From Isoetes taiwanensis (lineage: Eukaryota; Streptophyta; Lycopodiopsida; Isoetales; Isoetaceae), in the NCBI GenBank assembly GCA_021234155.1, contig JAJEKV010000022.1, positions 3,972,830 to 4,036,829 of the forward strand: a DNA stretch of 64,000 nucleotides, read 5' to 3'. Shown here piece after piece: positions 1-12,275 of the stretch. The notes under the pieces were generated by a model. The model did no database searches. It was given only the letters and a program-made list of their open reading frames with translations, and had not been told where the DNA came from. The translations under genes were made by a program, and so were the position numbers. The stretch's first letter is position 1, and every line of letters starts with the position of its first letter.

Positions 1-156
1 TATTACATGCCCATATGTTGTTGGAACTCTAGGGTATAAACACTAATAACCTTTATCTACAAAATGACATCTCACACATACTAATTCATTTGTTTACAAT
101 CTCAAATACGTATCTAAGCTCCTGAATATTTCATGTTTAGGAAAATAAATGAGAAA

Positions 157-822
157 ACATAATTATACTCATTTGGTGTAGTGTTGTTCCACTTATAACT
201 AGAAGACAACCAATCGATGTGTCTAAGCCCGAAGGACAAGAGAATTTAGTGGCATGGGTAGGGAAGATTTGCAAATATGTTTCCGTCGAATTCCCTTCCT
301 AATGTTGGAGTTTCAGAGTAGACCATTGCTTGAGGCAGAAAATATGGGGGAGCTTATTGATCCTCAACTAAAGAGCCAATACAATGGCGTTGAAATGAAA
401 AACATGACAGTTGCAGCAGTTGCTTGTTTGCGCCTATCATCTCGGCCAGTTCTAGAATAAGGGGTAGGCTTACTAAATGAAACAAATTATGCATTATCAA
501 ACAACCTTTTATAAAATTCCATCTAAATTGTGAAAATTCACCAAAACATTGTTTTTAGGTGAAATTGTTGGTTGGAGAAGAACAAAATGGCTTGCAATGG
601 CCTGCAACAAAATTTGGTGAATCGTTCAACGGATCATATCTCGATGAAATTGGGGAATCCGACATCAGGAGACATTTGGCATTAGCCATGGTAAGAGTTG
701 ATGATGATTTAGCTTCAATTAGCACAGGCCAACAGATCGAGAGCACTAAGAATACCTTGGAGGAAGGTTTAGCTTTGGCTTGGCTTCTGAGGGGGTATGT
801 GGGGTATGGGATAAAGCCTTGA
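157..822 (+). pseudogene. PERK-like receptor kinase, C-terminal fragment
   Basis: This is a remnant of the C-terminal lobe of a proline-rich-extensin-like (PERK-type) receptor kinase, a plasma-membrane Ser/Thr kinase family. From about 160 the sequence reads YSFGVVLFHL, the subdomain IX signature. After a one-base slip it reads ITRRQPIDVSKPEGQENLVAW to 257. A 59-bp intron (258-316, gtaggg...ttcag) follows, then SRPLLEAENMGELIDPQL and an alpha-helical stretch ending AVACLRLSSRP, as in kinase subdomain XI. The next exon-like segment (559-822) starts after a tttttag acceptor and resembles the tail that follows the kinase domain. The slip near 200, the lost R-MS-V motif, the stop at 458-460 and the absence of upstream kinase exons argue for a pseudogene or captured fragment. 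The family call is by pattern only. Confidence 0.6.
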
Positions 823-3051
823 AAAGGTTGGGGCCCATTATATAACGATTTTCATGAAGGATCCGCCCTCTTGGTGTGTTGCTTAGCACTAAGAGATTAT
901 TGTGTAACATTTGGCATCACAACCAAGGTTCAATTAGTGGCAGCCACCACCATGTAACTAACTAACTATAACTTTCCCACCATGTTGTGGATCATGTATG
1001 TTACTACAATTTCAACTTGCACCATCTGCTATATGCCATTTGTGATCCTAATAATTTGGTTCCAATTCAAACATGTATGGAATATATCCAAATACCCAAG
1101 TGAAGATACGTAGTTCCACACTATATAGAAATGCTCCATGTCGAATGTTTATTTCCTTATCTAATACATCCACGTGATGTGACTGTTTAATGGTGCTATA
1201 GATGAAGACCTATAGCTTAAAATATTGTGAGTACTGGGAAGTGATGACATTGCGAGGTTTGGAGTTAGGCTATGCATCAATGTTTCATTCCTCTACAAAA
1301 CCTCGCTCCTCCGGATGTTTGAAGCTCTTAGTCACAAAAATTGATCGGAGGCCTTCAAGTAGTTCTCTCATTTCTATGCTAACAAAACATGTATTTCCAT
1401 TCTCTGCTCTATTACACTTGTCCTTATGCTTCTGCAATACTTCTTCCATGCCGAGCACCAAATATTTCTTCAGGCCAATTCCAATAAAGTCATGGTATCA
1501 AGTATTCTATTGTCTAGAAGTAGCAATTTGAATTGTTTGTCAAAACATGACTTTGGACTATGATTTAAGCCACATCACCCTCCGGCCATGGAGGGCAATC
1601 CGCCGGGCGCAGCACCTTGTTATATATCTAAAGTTTGGGTTGCTACAATTCTGAAATATCTGTCAATCCCAGACTGCCACGTGTACATAATTCTATTACG
1701 GAATTGTTTGTTAGTTGCAATATTTTTTGTTAGTTGCATTCTTGCTGTCCAGTTCTTATTTAGTTGCAAATTTCTTATTTAGTTGCAAATTTAGTTCTTA
1801 TTTAGTTGCCGACAACACCTGTAATTAAACAAAAAGAACTCAGAAACACTGTAACTAATCAGGAATACTATAATGGTGTAGTATTAGACAATAGAAACTT
1901 GTTGAGACGTGCATGGCATTTTGTCTTCTATCATACCCAAGGGGCCCAAAAAACAATCACTAGTTTTTTACAACTAGTTTCTATCATACATAAAACTATA
2001 AAAAAAACAAATGTTACTAAGTGGGTTAATGTGTTGAATAACCATTAATAGTTATACGGTGTGGTCATTATGTATGACTTATCATTCTAGTTTGTTACCA
2101 TAGTTAAGCATCATGGTTGTTTATAATAGTTTGTTTGTTTGGTTTATAGTAGTGCTTTATTGCTTAGTTTTAACTGTGTGTATTGTTTAGTAAGGCCATA
2201 AATCACTAACGATCTCGACTTTAATTGTTTGTGTAACTTTAGGTGCTTTTCTAATGAAATTACCTACCTTATTTCTTATGAACTAACATTGCTTCCTACA
2301 AAAAGATTGCATAGTTTTTTCTGGACTAACTACCAATAGTTTTTGCATTAAGATAGTTAGTGTTCATTGTCTTGATTGACATTGGTCTAGTGAGCAAATG
2401 AGGAATCCTTTAAGTTGGGAACCATTGCCATTTCAAGTCATAAACAATGATGACTTTCTCCAACGCATTGCTAGTGGTTTTTCGGTCCATGCACAATGAC
2501 CCTATTTGATTATCCATGTGTAGTTTTTTCATATTGTTTCTGTAAAACAACAAATATGGATGGGGTTTTTTTTTTCGACTTTTCTAAAAGCTATACGTGA
2601 TTTTTTGTGTTGCTTTTCCAGACATTGTGTATGTGTGTTCTTTTTTTCCATATAAGTTTTTCCTTCTCCATGTGTTGTTTTTGCTCATAAATAATATTTG
2701 GTTTAAAAATATCCCCATGTGGTTGTTTGAAATAGTTGTTATTCAGTTGTGGCTTTTTAAAAAATAGTAGTTGTGGTCTTCCTCAAATAAAGGCACGTAG
2801 TTCCAAAGAAAAATATATCGCAACAAAAAAAAAAAAAAAACAAATAAGACTAGATAAAAAGTTTTCCATGTAGCTACTTGCTACTATTGTTCTTCTGCAT
2901 ATTATTTTTCTATTTTTCATTTTAAATGCTCTAATTTCGATTATTTATTCCACTTATAAACATAAACTCTTTGCCTTTCACAAAGTCCTTTCATTCAAAA
3001 AAGACTTTTGGCTTAATTATGGTTCACTTATTTGTCTTTTGGAAATCGAAC
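823..3051. other. AT-rich DNA without recognisable genes
   Basis: No supported gene is visible. The only notable item is a GC-rich module at about 1580-1625 (GGAGGGCAATCC ... GCAGCACCTTG) that recurs near 29410-29450. Short tandem copies of TTATTTAGTTGC lie at 1756-1810. The remaining open frames are short and lack family signatures. Confidence 0.5.
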
Positions 3052-3528
3052 CACTACAAGAGGATAGGCTTTTTAAGGCCAACCCCTCGGCCACTACCTT
3101 CTAAGGTTTGTCAAATTTGTGTCAGAAACTTGAAAGTGACACAAATTAAGTTGATTGCGTCAGAACTTGTGTCAATAAAGTTGTGTCAATAGCAACGTCA
3201 TTCTTATGGCACATGTGTGTCAAAATTTTGGAATTTTTTCGTTAGCTTTCATAATGTTGACTACATCATTTATTGCAATAAGATTGTGACATAATTTAAG
3301 TCAAGTATAGGAATAGGTTTGTTTCCACTATAACATCGCTAGTTCTAAAGTTTTGGGTCGATTTTGATACACATTTGTGTCACATTTTGTGATAACTTCT
3401 TGTCACCTTTTGTAAAACGTTTATGTCATTTTATAGTATCAAATATACCGGCAATTTTACGTCACTTTTTTGTTATAGATTGTGGCACTTATGTCTTGTG
3501 ATTGTGTCAAAAAAGTGTCAATGTAGTG
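3052..3528. mobile_element. Short CACTA-type non-autonomous element
   Basis: The left end reads CACTACAAGAGGATAGG and the right end reads TGTAGTG, giving a 7-bp terminal inverted repeat CACTACA. The 477-bp interior has no coding frame. It is packed with GTGTCA/TGACAC motifs in both orientations, the kind of subterminal repeat bound by En/Spm-type transposases. The flanking trinucleotides (AAC and AAA) are similar but not identical, so the 3-bp target duplication is unproven. A second, longer end of the same type lies at 15735-16219. Confidence 0.6.
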
Positions 3529-3728
3529 AAATTTTTAAGTAAAAATACATAGATATCTTGACGCAAAAAGGGCTAAGGTTGACACAAAAGTGCCACTAGC
3601 TAGTATGAGGGAAACAACCTTGCAAATACATATTTTATAGTATTTAATTTGACTAGCATGGTTTTTATGATAATATGATAAATGTATAAATAATATTAGA
3701 AGTATTACGTAAACATTATAACCAATAT

Positions 3729-3767
3729 CACAACCACCCCAATTCTGGGTCCACACCTAAAAACAAT
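3729..3767 (+). repeat. Left TIR-like end related to the 50-60 kb transposon
   Basis: The sequence from 3729 (CACAACCACCCCAATT, then GGGTCCAC, then AAAAACAA) aligns base for base over most positions with the left terminal inverted repeat at 50186. Both are followed by ACATG-rich DNA and then by the same 20-bp minisatellite. I could not find the matching right end, so this copy may be truncated. Confidence 0.5.
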
Positions 3768-4530
3768 AAAAGAAAAAAAGACCACATGTCATTGTTCCAA
3801 AAATCTACATGTGGTTATATGGAGGTGTGGTTTATTAAGGAGGCGATGTAGCTTTTTTACTTGAGCTATAGTTTCTTTTTTTTAAAGGTGTGGTCTTTTT
3901 TTGAGGTGTCGTTTTTTTTTAAAAGAGGTGTTGCTTTTTTTTTTTAGGGGGGGTGTTGTTTTTAAGAAGGTGTTGTTTTTTGAGGTGTAGTTTATAACTA
4001 GGTGTAGTTTTTAAGTAGTTGTTTTTTATGGAAGTATAGTTTTTGAAGTATGGTTTATAAGGAGGTATAGTTTTTAAGTGGTTGTTTTTAAGGAAGTATA
4101 GTTTTTGAAGTGGCGTGATTTTTGAATTGAGGTGTTGTTTTTCGAGGTGTGGTTTATAAGTGGGTGTAATTTTTAAATAGTTGAGTATGGTTTTTGAAGT
4201 GTTGTTTATAAGCCGGTGTAGTTTTTAAGTGGTCGTTTTTTAATGAAGTATGGTTTTCCTCAGGATGTAGTTTATAACTAGGTGTAGTTTTTAAGAAGTT
4301 ATTTTTAAGGAAGTATGATTTTTTAGGTGTGGTTTATATAACTAGGTGTAGTTTTAAGTAGTTGTTTTTAAAAGTAAGTATAGTTTTTTAGGTGTGGTTT
4401 TAAGTAGGTGTAGTTTTTTAAGTGGTCGCTTTTTAAAAGAAGTGTGGTTTTCCTCAAGTGGTGTGGTTTATAACTAGGTATAGTTTTGACGCAGCTATTT
4501 CTTAAGAAAGTATGGTTTTTTTGAGGTTTT
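3768..4530. repeat. GT-rich degenerate tandem repeat
   Basis: About 760 bp of short variants of GGTGTGGTTTATAACTAG, GTGTAGTTTTTAAGTAG and GAAGTATAGTTTTTGAAG follow one another with no fixed period. The strand is strongly T/G-biased and almost devoid of C. No coding potential is seen. It sits between the TIR-like end at 3729 and the 20-bp minisatellite, so it is probably internal to that element. Confidence 0.6.
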
Positions 4531-4639
4531 CTTGAGGCTATTTCTTAAGCAAAGCACCATCACCTGGAATATTCTTTATGTGCTTAAATTTGGAAATGTA
4601 TCGTATTGTTTTACATTCATGAAAAATACCTTCAACTTA

Positions 4640-5816
4640 GATCCAAGGTGGCTCAAACATGCCACATTGGCTCCAACATACCACCTAGGCTCCAACATGC
4701 CAAGGTGGCTCAAGCATGCCACCTAGGCACCAACATGCCACCTAGGCTCAAATATGCCAAGGTGGCTCAAACATGCCACGCGGGCTCCTACATGCCACCT
4801 ATAGGCTCCAACATGCCACATGGGCTCCAACATGCACCTAGGCTCCAACATGCCAACGTGCCTCAAACATGCCACCTAGGTTTCAACATGACACCTAGAC
4901 TTAAACACGCCAAGGTAAACACGCCAAGGTAAACACGCCAAGGTGGCTCAAACATGCCACGGGCTTCATGCCACCTATGCTCCAACATATCAAGGTGGCT
5001 CAAACATGCCATGTGGGCCCAACATGCCACCTAGGCTCCAACCCCGCCAAGGTGGCTCAAGCATGCCGCCTAGGCACCAACATGCCAAGAAGGCTCAAAC
5101 ATGCCAAGGTGTCTCAAACATGCCACGCTGGCTCCAACATGCCAAGGTGGCTCAAACATGCCACCTAGGCTCCAACATGCCACCTAGGATCAAATATGCC
5201 AAGGTGTCTCAAACATGCCACGAGGACTCCAACATGCCAAGGTGGCTCAAACATGCCAAGTGGGCTCCTACATGCCACCTAAGCTCCAACATTCGGCGGT
5301 GGTGGCTCAAACATGCCACGTGGGCTCCAACATGCCACCTAGGCTCAAACATGCCAAGGTGGCCCAAACATGCCACATGGGCTCCAACATGCCACCTAGG
5401 CTCCAACATGCCAAGGTGGCTCAAACATGCCATAGTGGCTCAAACATGCCATGTGGGCTCCAACATGCCACCTAGGATCCAACATGCCAAGGTCGCCCAA
5501 ACATGCCAAGGTGTCTCAAACATGCCACGCCAGCACCAACATGCCACTTGGGCTCCAACATGCCAAGTTGTCTCAAACATGTCAGCTAGGGTCCAACATG
5601 CCACCTAGGATCCAACATGCCAATGTGCCTCAAACATGCCACCTAGGCTCCAACATGCCAAGGTGGCTCAAACATGCCATGTGGGCTCCAATGTGCCACC
5701 TTTGCTCCAACCTGCATGTCGACTAGGCACCAACATGCCACCAAAGCTCAAACATGCCAATTGCAAGGTGGCTCAAACACGCCATGTGGGCTCCAACATG
5801 CCACTTCTCAGGTGTG
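4640..5816. repeat. 20-bp minisatellite array 1
   Basis: This is a tandem array of a 20-bp unit. Two forms alternate: GGCTCCAACATGCCACCTAG and GGCTCAAACATGCCAAGGTG. Variants include CACGTGG and CATGTGG in the last positions. Because 20 is not a multiple of 3, all frames cycle through one ~20-residue peptide repeat and stay open for long stretches on both strands. The long ORFs here are therefore a by-product of the repeat. The same unit recurs at 6735-7130, 7336-7560, 50950-51535 and 55887-56352. Confidence 0.9.
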
Positions 5817-6734
5817 TTAGTTCATATGCATGCTTTGATATGGATATGGTGTGTTAGAAGCTCCAGGTTGTTTAAGGAAACCAATCTTTGTCCAAAATTA
5901 TGCAAAAGGCCATCAATTATATTAGGATTCCTAAAGCAAAATGAGATAGTTGCACTCAGATCTGAATATCTCAGGTTCTGCTGATCTTGTTCAAATGATT
6001 TTTGGAGAAGCAACCAGGGAAATGTTGTGATGGGATGTGGGAAAAAAATTTGGCTCAATTTGGATCTGGGATGTCTGAGAAAATCAGGTTCAAAATTGGA
6101 AGAAAATTTGGCCAGTGCACTTCCCTAAGACAAAACAAGGCCTGCACACCCAAATGATGTATCTCAAGTTTTATTGAACACTTTTTCATGGTTTTTTAAA
6201 TGACTATTAGAGAAAAGTTGTAGGAATATGTGGCAAAAAACTTGGCCTGATTTAGAACTGGGATGATGAAGAAAAATTTAGAACTGGGATGATTTAGAAT
6301 TTAGACTCGGTCAATAATTCCAACGTCTTTGAGTGCTTCTATTCAAGACAATATGTATACAATTAGCTCTTGACTTCTAATTGCCACAGTGGGAGGAAAA
6401 TAGATCCAAACCCATGTCCATCAGTTACTTATGTTTCGCGTCTTCAACTGCAACTTCTCAACCATGTCCCAAGTGTAAGCGACCATGCTATAATGTAAAC
6501 ACTTCAATAACCTAACAGCACACATGGTTTATATTTGGAGGCCATATCCTAGTCAGATTCGACCAGGATCTTGCACAATGTCATCACGTAGAAAGAGGGT
6601 GTTGAAGCCAGAAGATAGATCCTTAAAACCTTCCGGAAGCAGCTTGACCAAAGGTCCTCTCCTGAAGGCCCCTACCCACGGACGAGCAACCCTCCTACTC
6701 CGGAACTGTGAACTAGCTCTGCCAAGGGACTCAA
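5817..6734. other. Spacer between minisatellite arrays
   Basis: Non-repetitive DNA separates two arrays of the 20-bp unit. It has two similar passages (around 5925-6060 and 6150-6280), both with AAATTTGG and CTGGGATG words, suggesting an old internal duplication. The open frames at 6524-6904 run into the next array and show no family signature. Confidence 0.4.
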
Positions 6735-7130
6735 ATGTCATGCCCCTAGGATCCATCATGCCACCTAGTTGGCTCCAACATGCCATGCGGGCTCTAACAT
6801 GCCATGCGGGCTCCAACATGCCAAGGTGGCTCAAATATGCCACGTGGGCTCCACCATGCCACCTAGGCTCCAACATGCCCTCTAGGCTCCAACATGCCAT
6901 CTAGGCTCCAAGATGCCAAGGTGGCTCAAATATGCCACCTAAGCTTTGAAATGCCAGCGCACCACCAATGTGCCACCTAGGCTCCAACATGCCAAGGTGG
7001 CTCAAGCATGCCACGTGGGCTCCAACATGCCACGTAGGCTCAAACGTGCCAAGGTGGCTCAAACATGCCAAGATGGCTCAAACATACCACCTAGGCATCA
7101 ACGTGCCAAGGTGGCTCCAACATTACAATT
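6735..7130. repeat. 20-bp minisatellite array 2
   Basis: This is the same 20-bp unit as at 4640-5816, here more degenerate (CTCCAACATGCCATGCGGG, CTCAAACGTGCCAAGGTGG). It is separated from array 1 by about 0.9 kb of unrelated DNA. Confidence 0.85.
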
Positions 7131-7335
7131 CAAGCATTAATGGCCTAAAATGCCATTTCAAATGGAATATTTTTTAATGGTTTAATATATTTCGCATGTT
7201 ATTTTTTATCCCCTATCCGACCTTTGAATCCTCCGGTCACGTAACCTGTGCAGTATGGCAACACGTACCTATGCGCTTACGACCGTGAATATGACAATTC
7301 GGTTGTGGCCAGGACGTTGAGCACCATGGCGGCCT

Positions 7336-7680
7336 GCTCTAACATGTCACCTGGTTGGCTCCAACATGCCACGTGGGCTCTAACATGCCATGTGGGCTCA
7401 AACATGCCATGCAGGCTCATATGGACAAGGCGTCCTTTAAAAAAAGAAGATATCTTAGCTCAAATATGTCATCTTTGCTCAAACATGCCACATGATATCA
7501 AACATGCCACTAGGCTCAAAACATGACACGTGGCTCAAACATGCCACTCGGGGCATAAAAATGCTCTTTCAAATGGTTTATTTTTTTGAAAGAATGAAAT
7601 ATGATTTCGTATGTTTTTTTATGGTTGAAATGTTGTGCCCCTAGGCTCAAGCATTCCCCTTAGGCTCGAACATGCCACCA
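7336..7680. repeat. 20-bp minisatellite array 3, decaying edge
   Basis: Units such as CTCAAACATGCCACGTGGG continue from about 7336 to 7560. A last few scattered copies (GCTCGAACATGCCACC) reach 7680. The unit spacing becomes irregular, as expected at the edge of an array. Confidence 0.75.
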
Positions 7681-9045
7681 GCTTTTGTTCTTGCGCAATT
7701 TTATTGTAGAAATTTTCGAGCAGGGCTTCTTGCCAGATCGTATCGCAAAGCTTGCGTTTCCTAAAATTAAACCTTGGCAAATAGCTAACAAAGCCCTTCC
7801 AAAAAAAAGCCTTATCTTTCAAAAATGGATGGAGGTTTGGCGCTAGATATTTATAATGTACGATTCAAAGCAAAAAACCATATGACTTTGTCTGGTGTGA
7901 AATTTAAACTAGCAGAACTGCAGGGTTGGGAAGAAGGCTAGGCAGTCGGGCTTGCGTTGGGTTTTCGCCCGTGGTAATTCGAAGATCGGCGGAACGATCT
8001 TCTAGAAAGCTAATACATGCTTGAATCCAATTTTATTCTCAATAAAATACAATGCATCGTATGGGTTGGGACAATATATATTTGTTGTTAGTCGAGTTAA
8101 TGGAATGTGGATTTGAAGGTGCGACATGGTAAGTGGCACACCTAATTTAAAATAGGAGGAATATCACAGGTTTCTCATTGCGTGTGTTGATTAACCGAAA
8201 TATAGCATCTGGACATGATTAACATGCGACTTGTTTACATAGACTGAAGCAAAGCTCTAAATTTTTGACCTCTTGATTGCAGCATGTTTTGAACCGGCTA
8301 CATTTGCAGCATCTTGTTCGGCTGGAAGTCCGCGGTCGTGATCGGCGACATGATCGACAGTTGCTTCCTGTCCTTGACAAACAAACAAACAAAACAACAA
8401 ACAAACAAGAAAATACATACAAAAGGATGAAAGAATATTTAGACGGTGGGGTAGAAATCAAGGACTGCTCTATTCCTTGGATTAACAACTTTAAATTCGG
8501 CTGCAACGAAACAAGACATAAACTAAGTTTCAAAGCTTGCGGAATGTAGATCTTAGAAAATTTAGATTGGCACCAAAAGAAATGCCTATAGGTCTTCAAC
8601 TAATGTGCAAATGAGTTTTTCAAGGTGCAAATCTGCGGATCTGTGCCGGATCTGCTGGTTTAGGATGTATTTGCTAGGAGAAAGAAGAGATGGGTCCGAA
8701 CCTTTTGAATCTGGTTTGTGACATCTCTTAACCAAACGGACGTTGTCCTTCGCAAACTCCTTGAATGACTTTCCATTTTGCAGGTGAGCTTGGGGCTAGC
8801 GATGTTGCGGAAGGTGAGCCCCAAGCTCCGTTCCCCTGTATCTCATGCGATCCCCTTGCCTTTTGCAGAAGGGAAAAGGAAAAAGATCGAGAATCATGCC
8901 TGGAATCGAAATCTGTCCTTGATAGCTGTAACAGAAAATATTGGAAGCAAGAACAGGCAAGGCTCGATCTTACACCAAAACTCTGAACTTCCTTGTCTCA
9001 AAATCGATCAGTGAGGACGACCTAATGCAGAGCCGGGTAATTTCT
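7681..9045. other. No recognisable gene
   Basis: The sequence is of ordinary composition and has several short frames. A (CAAA)n stretch lies at 8380-8410. The pieces around 8277-8549 and 8760-9014 have splice-like borders (ttgcag, gtgagc), and the word GTGAGC..GG.GC repeats at 8784 and 8813. No family is recognised. Confidence 0.35.
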
Positions 9046-9178
9046 TGGATTTTCTAATTTCCCTGGCCGTAGGATTCGAAATTGGAGAATCGGACGGCTC
9101 AAAATGATTTTAGATGACGTGGCATGACACATGGCATAGCTAGAATCGCAGGATAGTGGGCAGCTAGGGTTGGCTAAA
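9046..9178 (+). repeat. ~130-bp direct repeat, copy 1
   Basis: The repeat starts TTGGATTTTCTAATTTCCCT, passes GAATCGGACGGCT and GACGTGGCATGACAC, and ends near AGGGTTGGCTAA. Copy 2 lies 3.2 kb downstream in the same orientation at 12276-12402. The segment between them holds a PPR pseudogene. ACGTGGCA words recall G-box/ABRE elements, so it could also be a duplicated promoter segment. Confidence 0.7.
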
Positions 9179-9935
9179 CAAAACAATTTTCAAAAAGTAC
9201 TATCTCCCCGAAAATAGGCAGAAAATCGCAAAGACAAAGTAAAAAACATTATAGGATACCTTTTAAGCGAAACAATTCCTCAAGAAGTAGGCTACTGAGC
9301 TACAAATTCATGAGTCACAAAGACCTTTTACACACAATTTAGCATCTAAAAGATCAGAATAAACAAGTAGAGGAATATAATTCTTTAAAAAATGCGAAGT
9401 TTCAGAAATTCTGCTGCATGAAATCTATATATGATGACATCAGCCAATGAGAAGATCACATTAGGAGGACTTCTCATTGGAGAATTCTTGGATATCAAGC
9501 AGCCATATTGGTGACTCAGCAGTCCCTATGTATATGATACGTATCCTCTTTGCATGAAATCTGTGTTTAGGTTTTTCCCACCACAAAACTCTGTCAAGCT
9601 GTATGGAAAATACACATATATCAATCTGGATTCATAAAAATGCGTCTTTCACAGATCTTGATAAAAAAACTCTCAATCTTTATTCTCTTCTTTTTTTCCT
9701 AAATGCTTGAGAACTCCTTCCAGCCTGCCTTCATCATGAAATGCGACAGCATTTGCATTAAAATCTTTGTTCTAGGAGGCATCTCAAATCATTTTTTACC
9801 AACGCAATGAGTACTAGCTTCATGTTTCTTCGCACATTTGCTATATAGATACATTTGGGTGATAACCGAAATCCTAACATCTCCAGGAAATCCAGCTCAA
9901 CTTGAAGCGCCCCAAACACGCAAAGTGCCAATCGG

Positions 9936-10030
9936 GACACTTTTGTTGAACATAAGAACAACATGAGCAAGATGCACCACCGAGACACTTTTATTGAATA
10001 TAAGCACAACATGAGTGAGATGCAATGTAA
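9936..10030. repeat. ~48-bp tandem duplication
   Basis: The block GACACTTTTGTTGAACATAA ... GAGCAAGATGCA is followed at once by a diverged copy, GACACTTTTATTGAATATAA ... GAGTGAGATGCA. No function is apparent. It lies downstream, in the PPR orientation, of the PPR pseudogene. Confidence 0.7.
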
Positions 10031-10549
10031 ACATGGTATACCGAGTGCATGACTTTTGCACCATGTCTGTGCTTCTTTTCTTCATCGTTCCATATCTCGA
10101 GCCCTAGGGCAAGCTCCAATCTGCACGGTAGACATACACCACGTTACTTAACAATTTTTAATAGGAATGGTTGTGATTGCTTACTTGATTTTCTCTCGGA
10201 TGTCTAGTGAAGGATCCACAACTTAATATCCATCGAACCGATGCGGATTGACCCGGTACTTTGATCTTGACCAATGATGCACAATGCATCCAAAACATTT
10301 TGTTTTAACCTAAAACTAATATGCCGACTAGGTGTTCTATCATGCATGCATAACTTGTCAGAAGACCGGTACATTCGACTACCATCTCCGTGCTTGTAGA
10401 AATGGAAGCCCGAAGCCAACTTGGAGTACATTGACAATGTTCAAGTTAGATTTACGCATCTGCAAAATGAAATAAGCCAATATAAGTTTATTTGGTTCCC
10501 TTCTCAATGTCACGTTAGGACTTCCAAGATATGACTATATGAGGAATTC

Positions 10550-11790
10550 AAACGAATAATTTGCTCAAAAGATCGCTTTCCCAACTCAACATTATTATGC
10601 ATCTTGCGGGCACTAAGAAGGGCCATCCAAACAATAAAATTTGAATTACAAGATTACCGAAAAGGGGTTTACGCTTCCTCAAAGCACTTTGCACCTGCAG
10701 GAGATCAACCATGCAATTGTAATCGGTACATCCGGCGTTATATCATAGCATTGTTTCATCAACTTAAAATACTTGCGACCACGATCCACCAGGGCTGCCG
10801 ATTGCATGCATTAAGAAGCCACAAGAAATGTTGTCTTATCGGGTTTTGTCCTCTTTTCGCATGGTCTTAAAACATTCAATGACCCGGAAGCCCTTGGCCA
10901 TGTTGAGCATATCCGGAATCATTGCATTCCATAGCACTACATCTTGGTTTGGCATCTTATCAAAAACTTCACATGCCTCTTCCGGACTACCGCAATTGAC
11001 ATACATATCCACAAGTGTGCTTCCAACAAAAACGCCAAAATGAAGTCCATCTGGGCGTGATCCGCTCATGAATATGCCTACCTCTTTCTATTGCTCCAAC
11101 AATACCGCAAGCTTTTATAATGTTCAAAAATGTGACCAAGTCGTTTTAAGCCCTTTGCGTGCATGTCATCAAAGCGGTCTAATGCTAGCGGACCTTTCTT
11201 ACGAGCATATCCACCAATCATTGCACCCCATGAAACCACACTCTTATTAGGCAAACTATGAAATACATTGCATGCCTCCTTCAAACACCCATTTTGGCAT
11301 ACATATCGAGGAGGGTATTTCCAAAGAAGAATATCGATCCAAGGCCCTCATTAATGAGCTCTAAATGTATTAACCGCCTTTAACCTAGAAATTTGCCAAT
11401 GTGCAAGCTTTGAGGGCAGCAACGTAAATACATTGATTGCTTTTCACACTTGTTAGTTGCATACTGTGGTAAAGCTGAAGGGCAAACTCTGGCTTCCTTT
11501 GGTCAGCATGAGCCAAAATAATAGAACTCCATGTGTACACAGTTGGGTGTATGATCTTATTAAATGTTCTGTCTGCTTCATGCAAACATCCAAAAGAGGC
11601 AAAAGCGAATTAAGTGATCCCCCAAAACAGAGATTGCATTCAGCCCATTTTCTTCAATGAGATGCTGCATTCGTGTTCCACATGCCATATCCTTCTCTGT
11701 GCAGCATGCTGTCAAAAGATAATATGCATCGTTCCTTGATATGCCAATACGCCTTTGATACATAACATCCATTGCCTTCTATTTGCTCAC
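10550..11790 (-). pseudogene. PLS-class pentatricopeptide repeat gene, decayed
   Basis: Read on the minus strand, this is a PPR protein of the plant organelle RNA-processing family. Intact PPR phrases occur in order but in different frames: ISRNDAYYLLTACCTEKD (near 11740), VYTWSSIILAHADQRKPEFA (near 11535), KSVVSWGAMIGGYARK (near 11240), VGSTLVDMYVNCGSPEEACE followed by VFDKMPNQDVVLWNAMI (near 11010-10915), then a degenerate LLNAC...G..DRGRKYF and NCMVDLL (near 10830-10690). The last clear piece is W.ALLSA..HNNVELGKRSFEQI, the usual end of the PPR tract. At least four frame changes and several stops separate the pieces, and no start or organelle targeting peptide is present. The E/DYW end is not recognisable. 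The order and spacing of motifs leave little doubt about the family. Confidence 0.85.
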
Positions 11791-12275
11791 AGGTGCATAG
11801 ATTTCAGTTTGTCTAAATTCCTATACATGGCATGCCAAAACATAACATTGTAAGGCCTCCGTATATTTCCCCAAAACTGATCAGACTAACTCTATATGCC
11901 AGTTTCGTCAAAGCAGAGAGCACTGAAACGATGGGTCCTAAAGCCTGCACGATAGTTAGAAGCTAAAAGGTAGGCTACGAACTCAAAGGTATTGCCGTAA
12001 ATGATAAAGTAAAATGCTTCCTAGTATCAAACACAATACCTCGGCAAGATAACAGATGTTGATGATCAACATGCCACCTATGAACTTCCCCATGCCATAT
12101 TAGAGCTAGCAGATGCCGGCCATATCAGAGCTAGCAGAGGCCGATCAAATACCCTGCAACAACAAAAGGTTAGATCAAAGCAAGACTCCTCAGACGCATC
12201 AAACCTAACAAGAACGAGATCGAAAAGAACGACAGCGAAATAAGGGAGAGGTCGAATACTCCGGCAGACAAATAC

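Noticed and set aside
4640-5816. CRISPR-like array of short repeats
   Set aside because: The 20-bp units are contiguous with no unique spacers, and the surrounding DNA is plant nuclear. It is a minisatellite.
3729-9045. Complete second TIR transposon
   Set aside because: Only the left end is found. No GTGGACC..GGGGT-type right end is visible downstream, so limits cannot be given.
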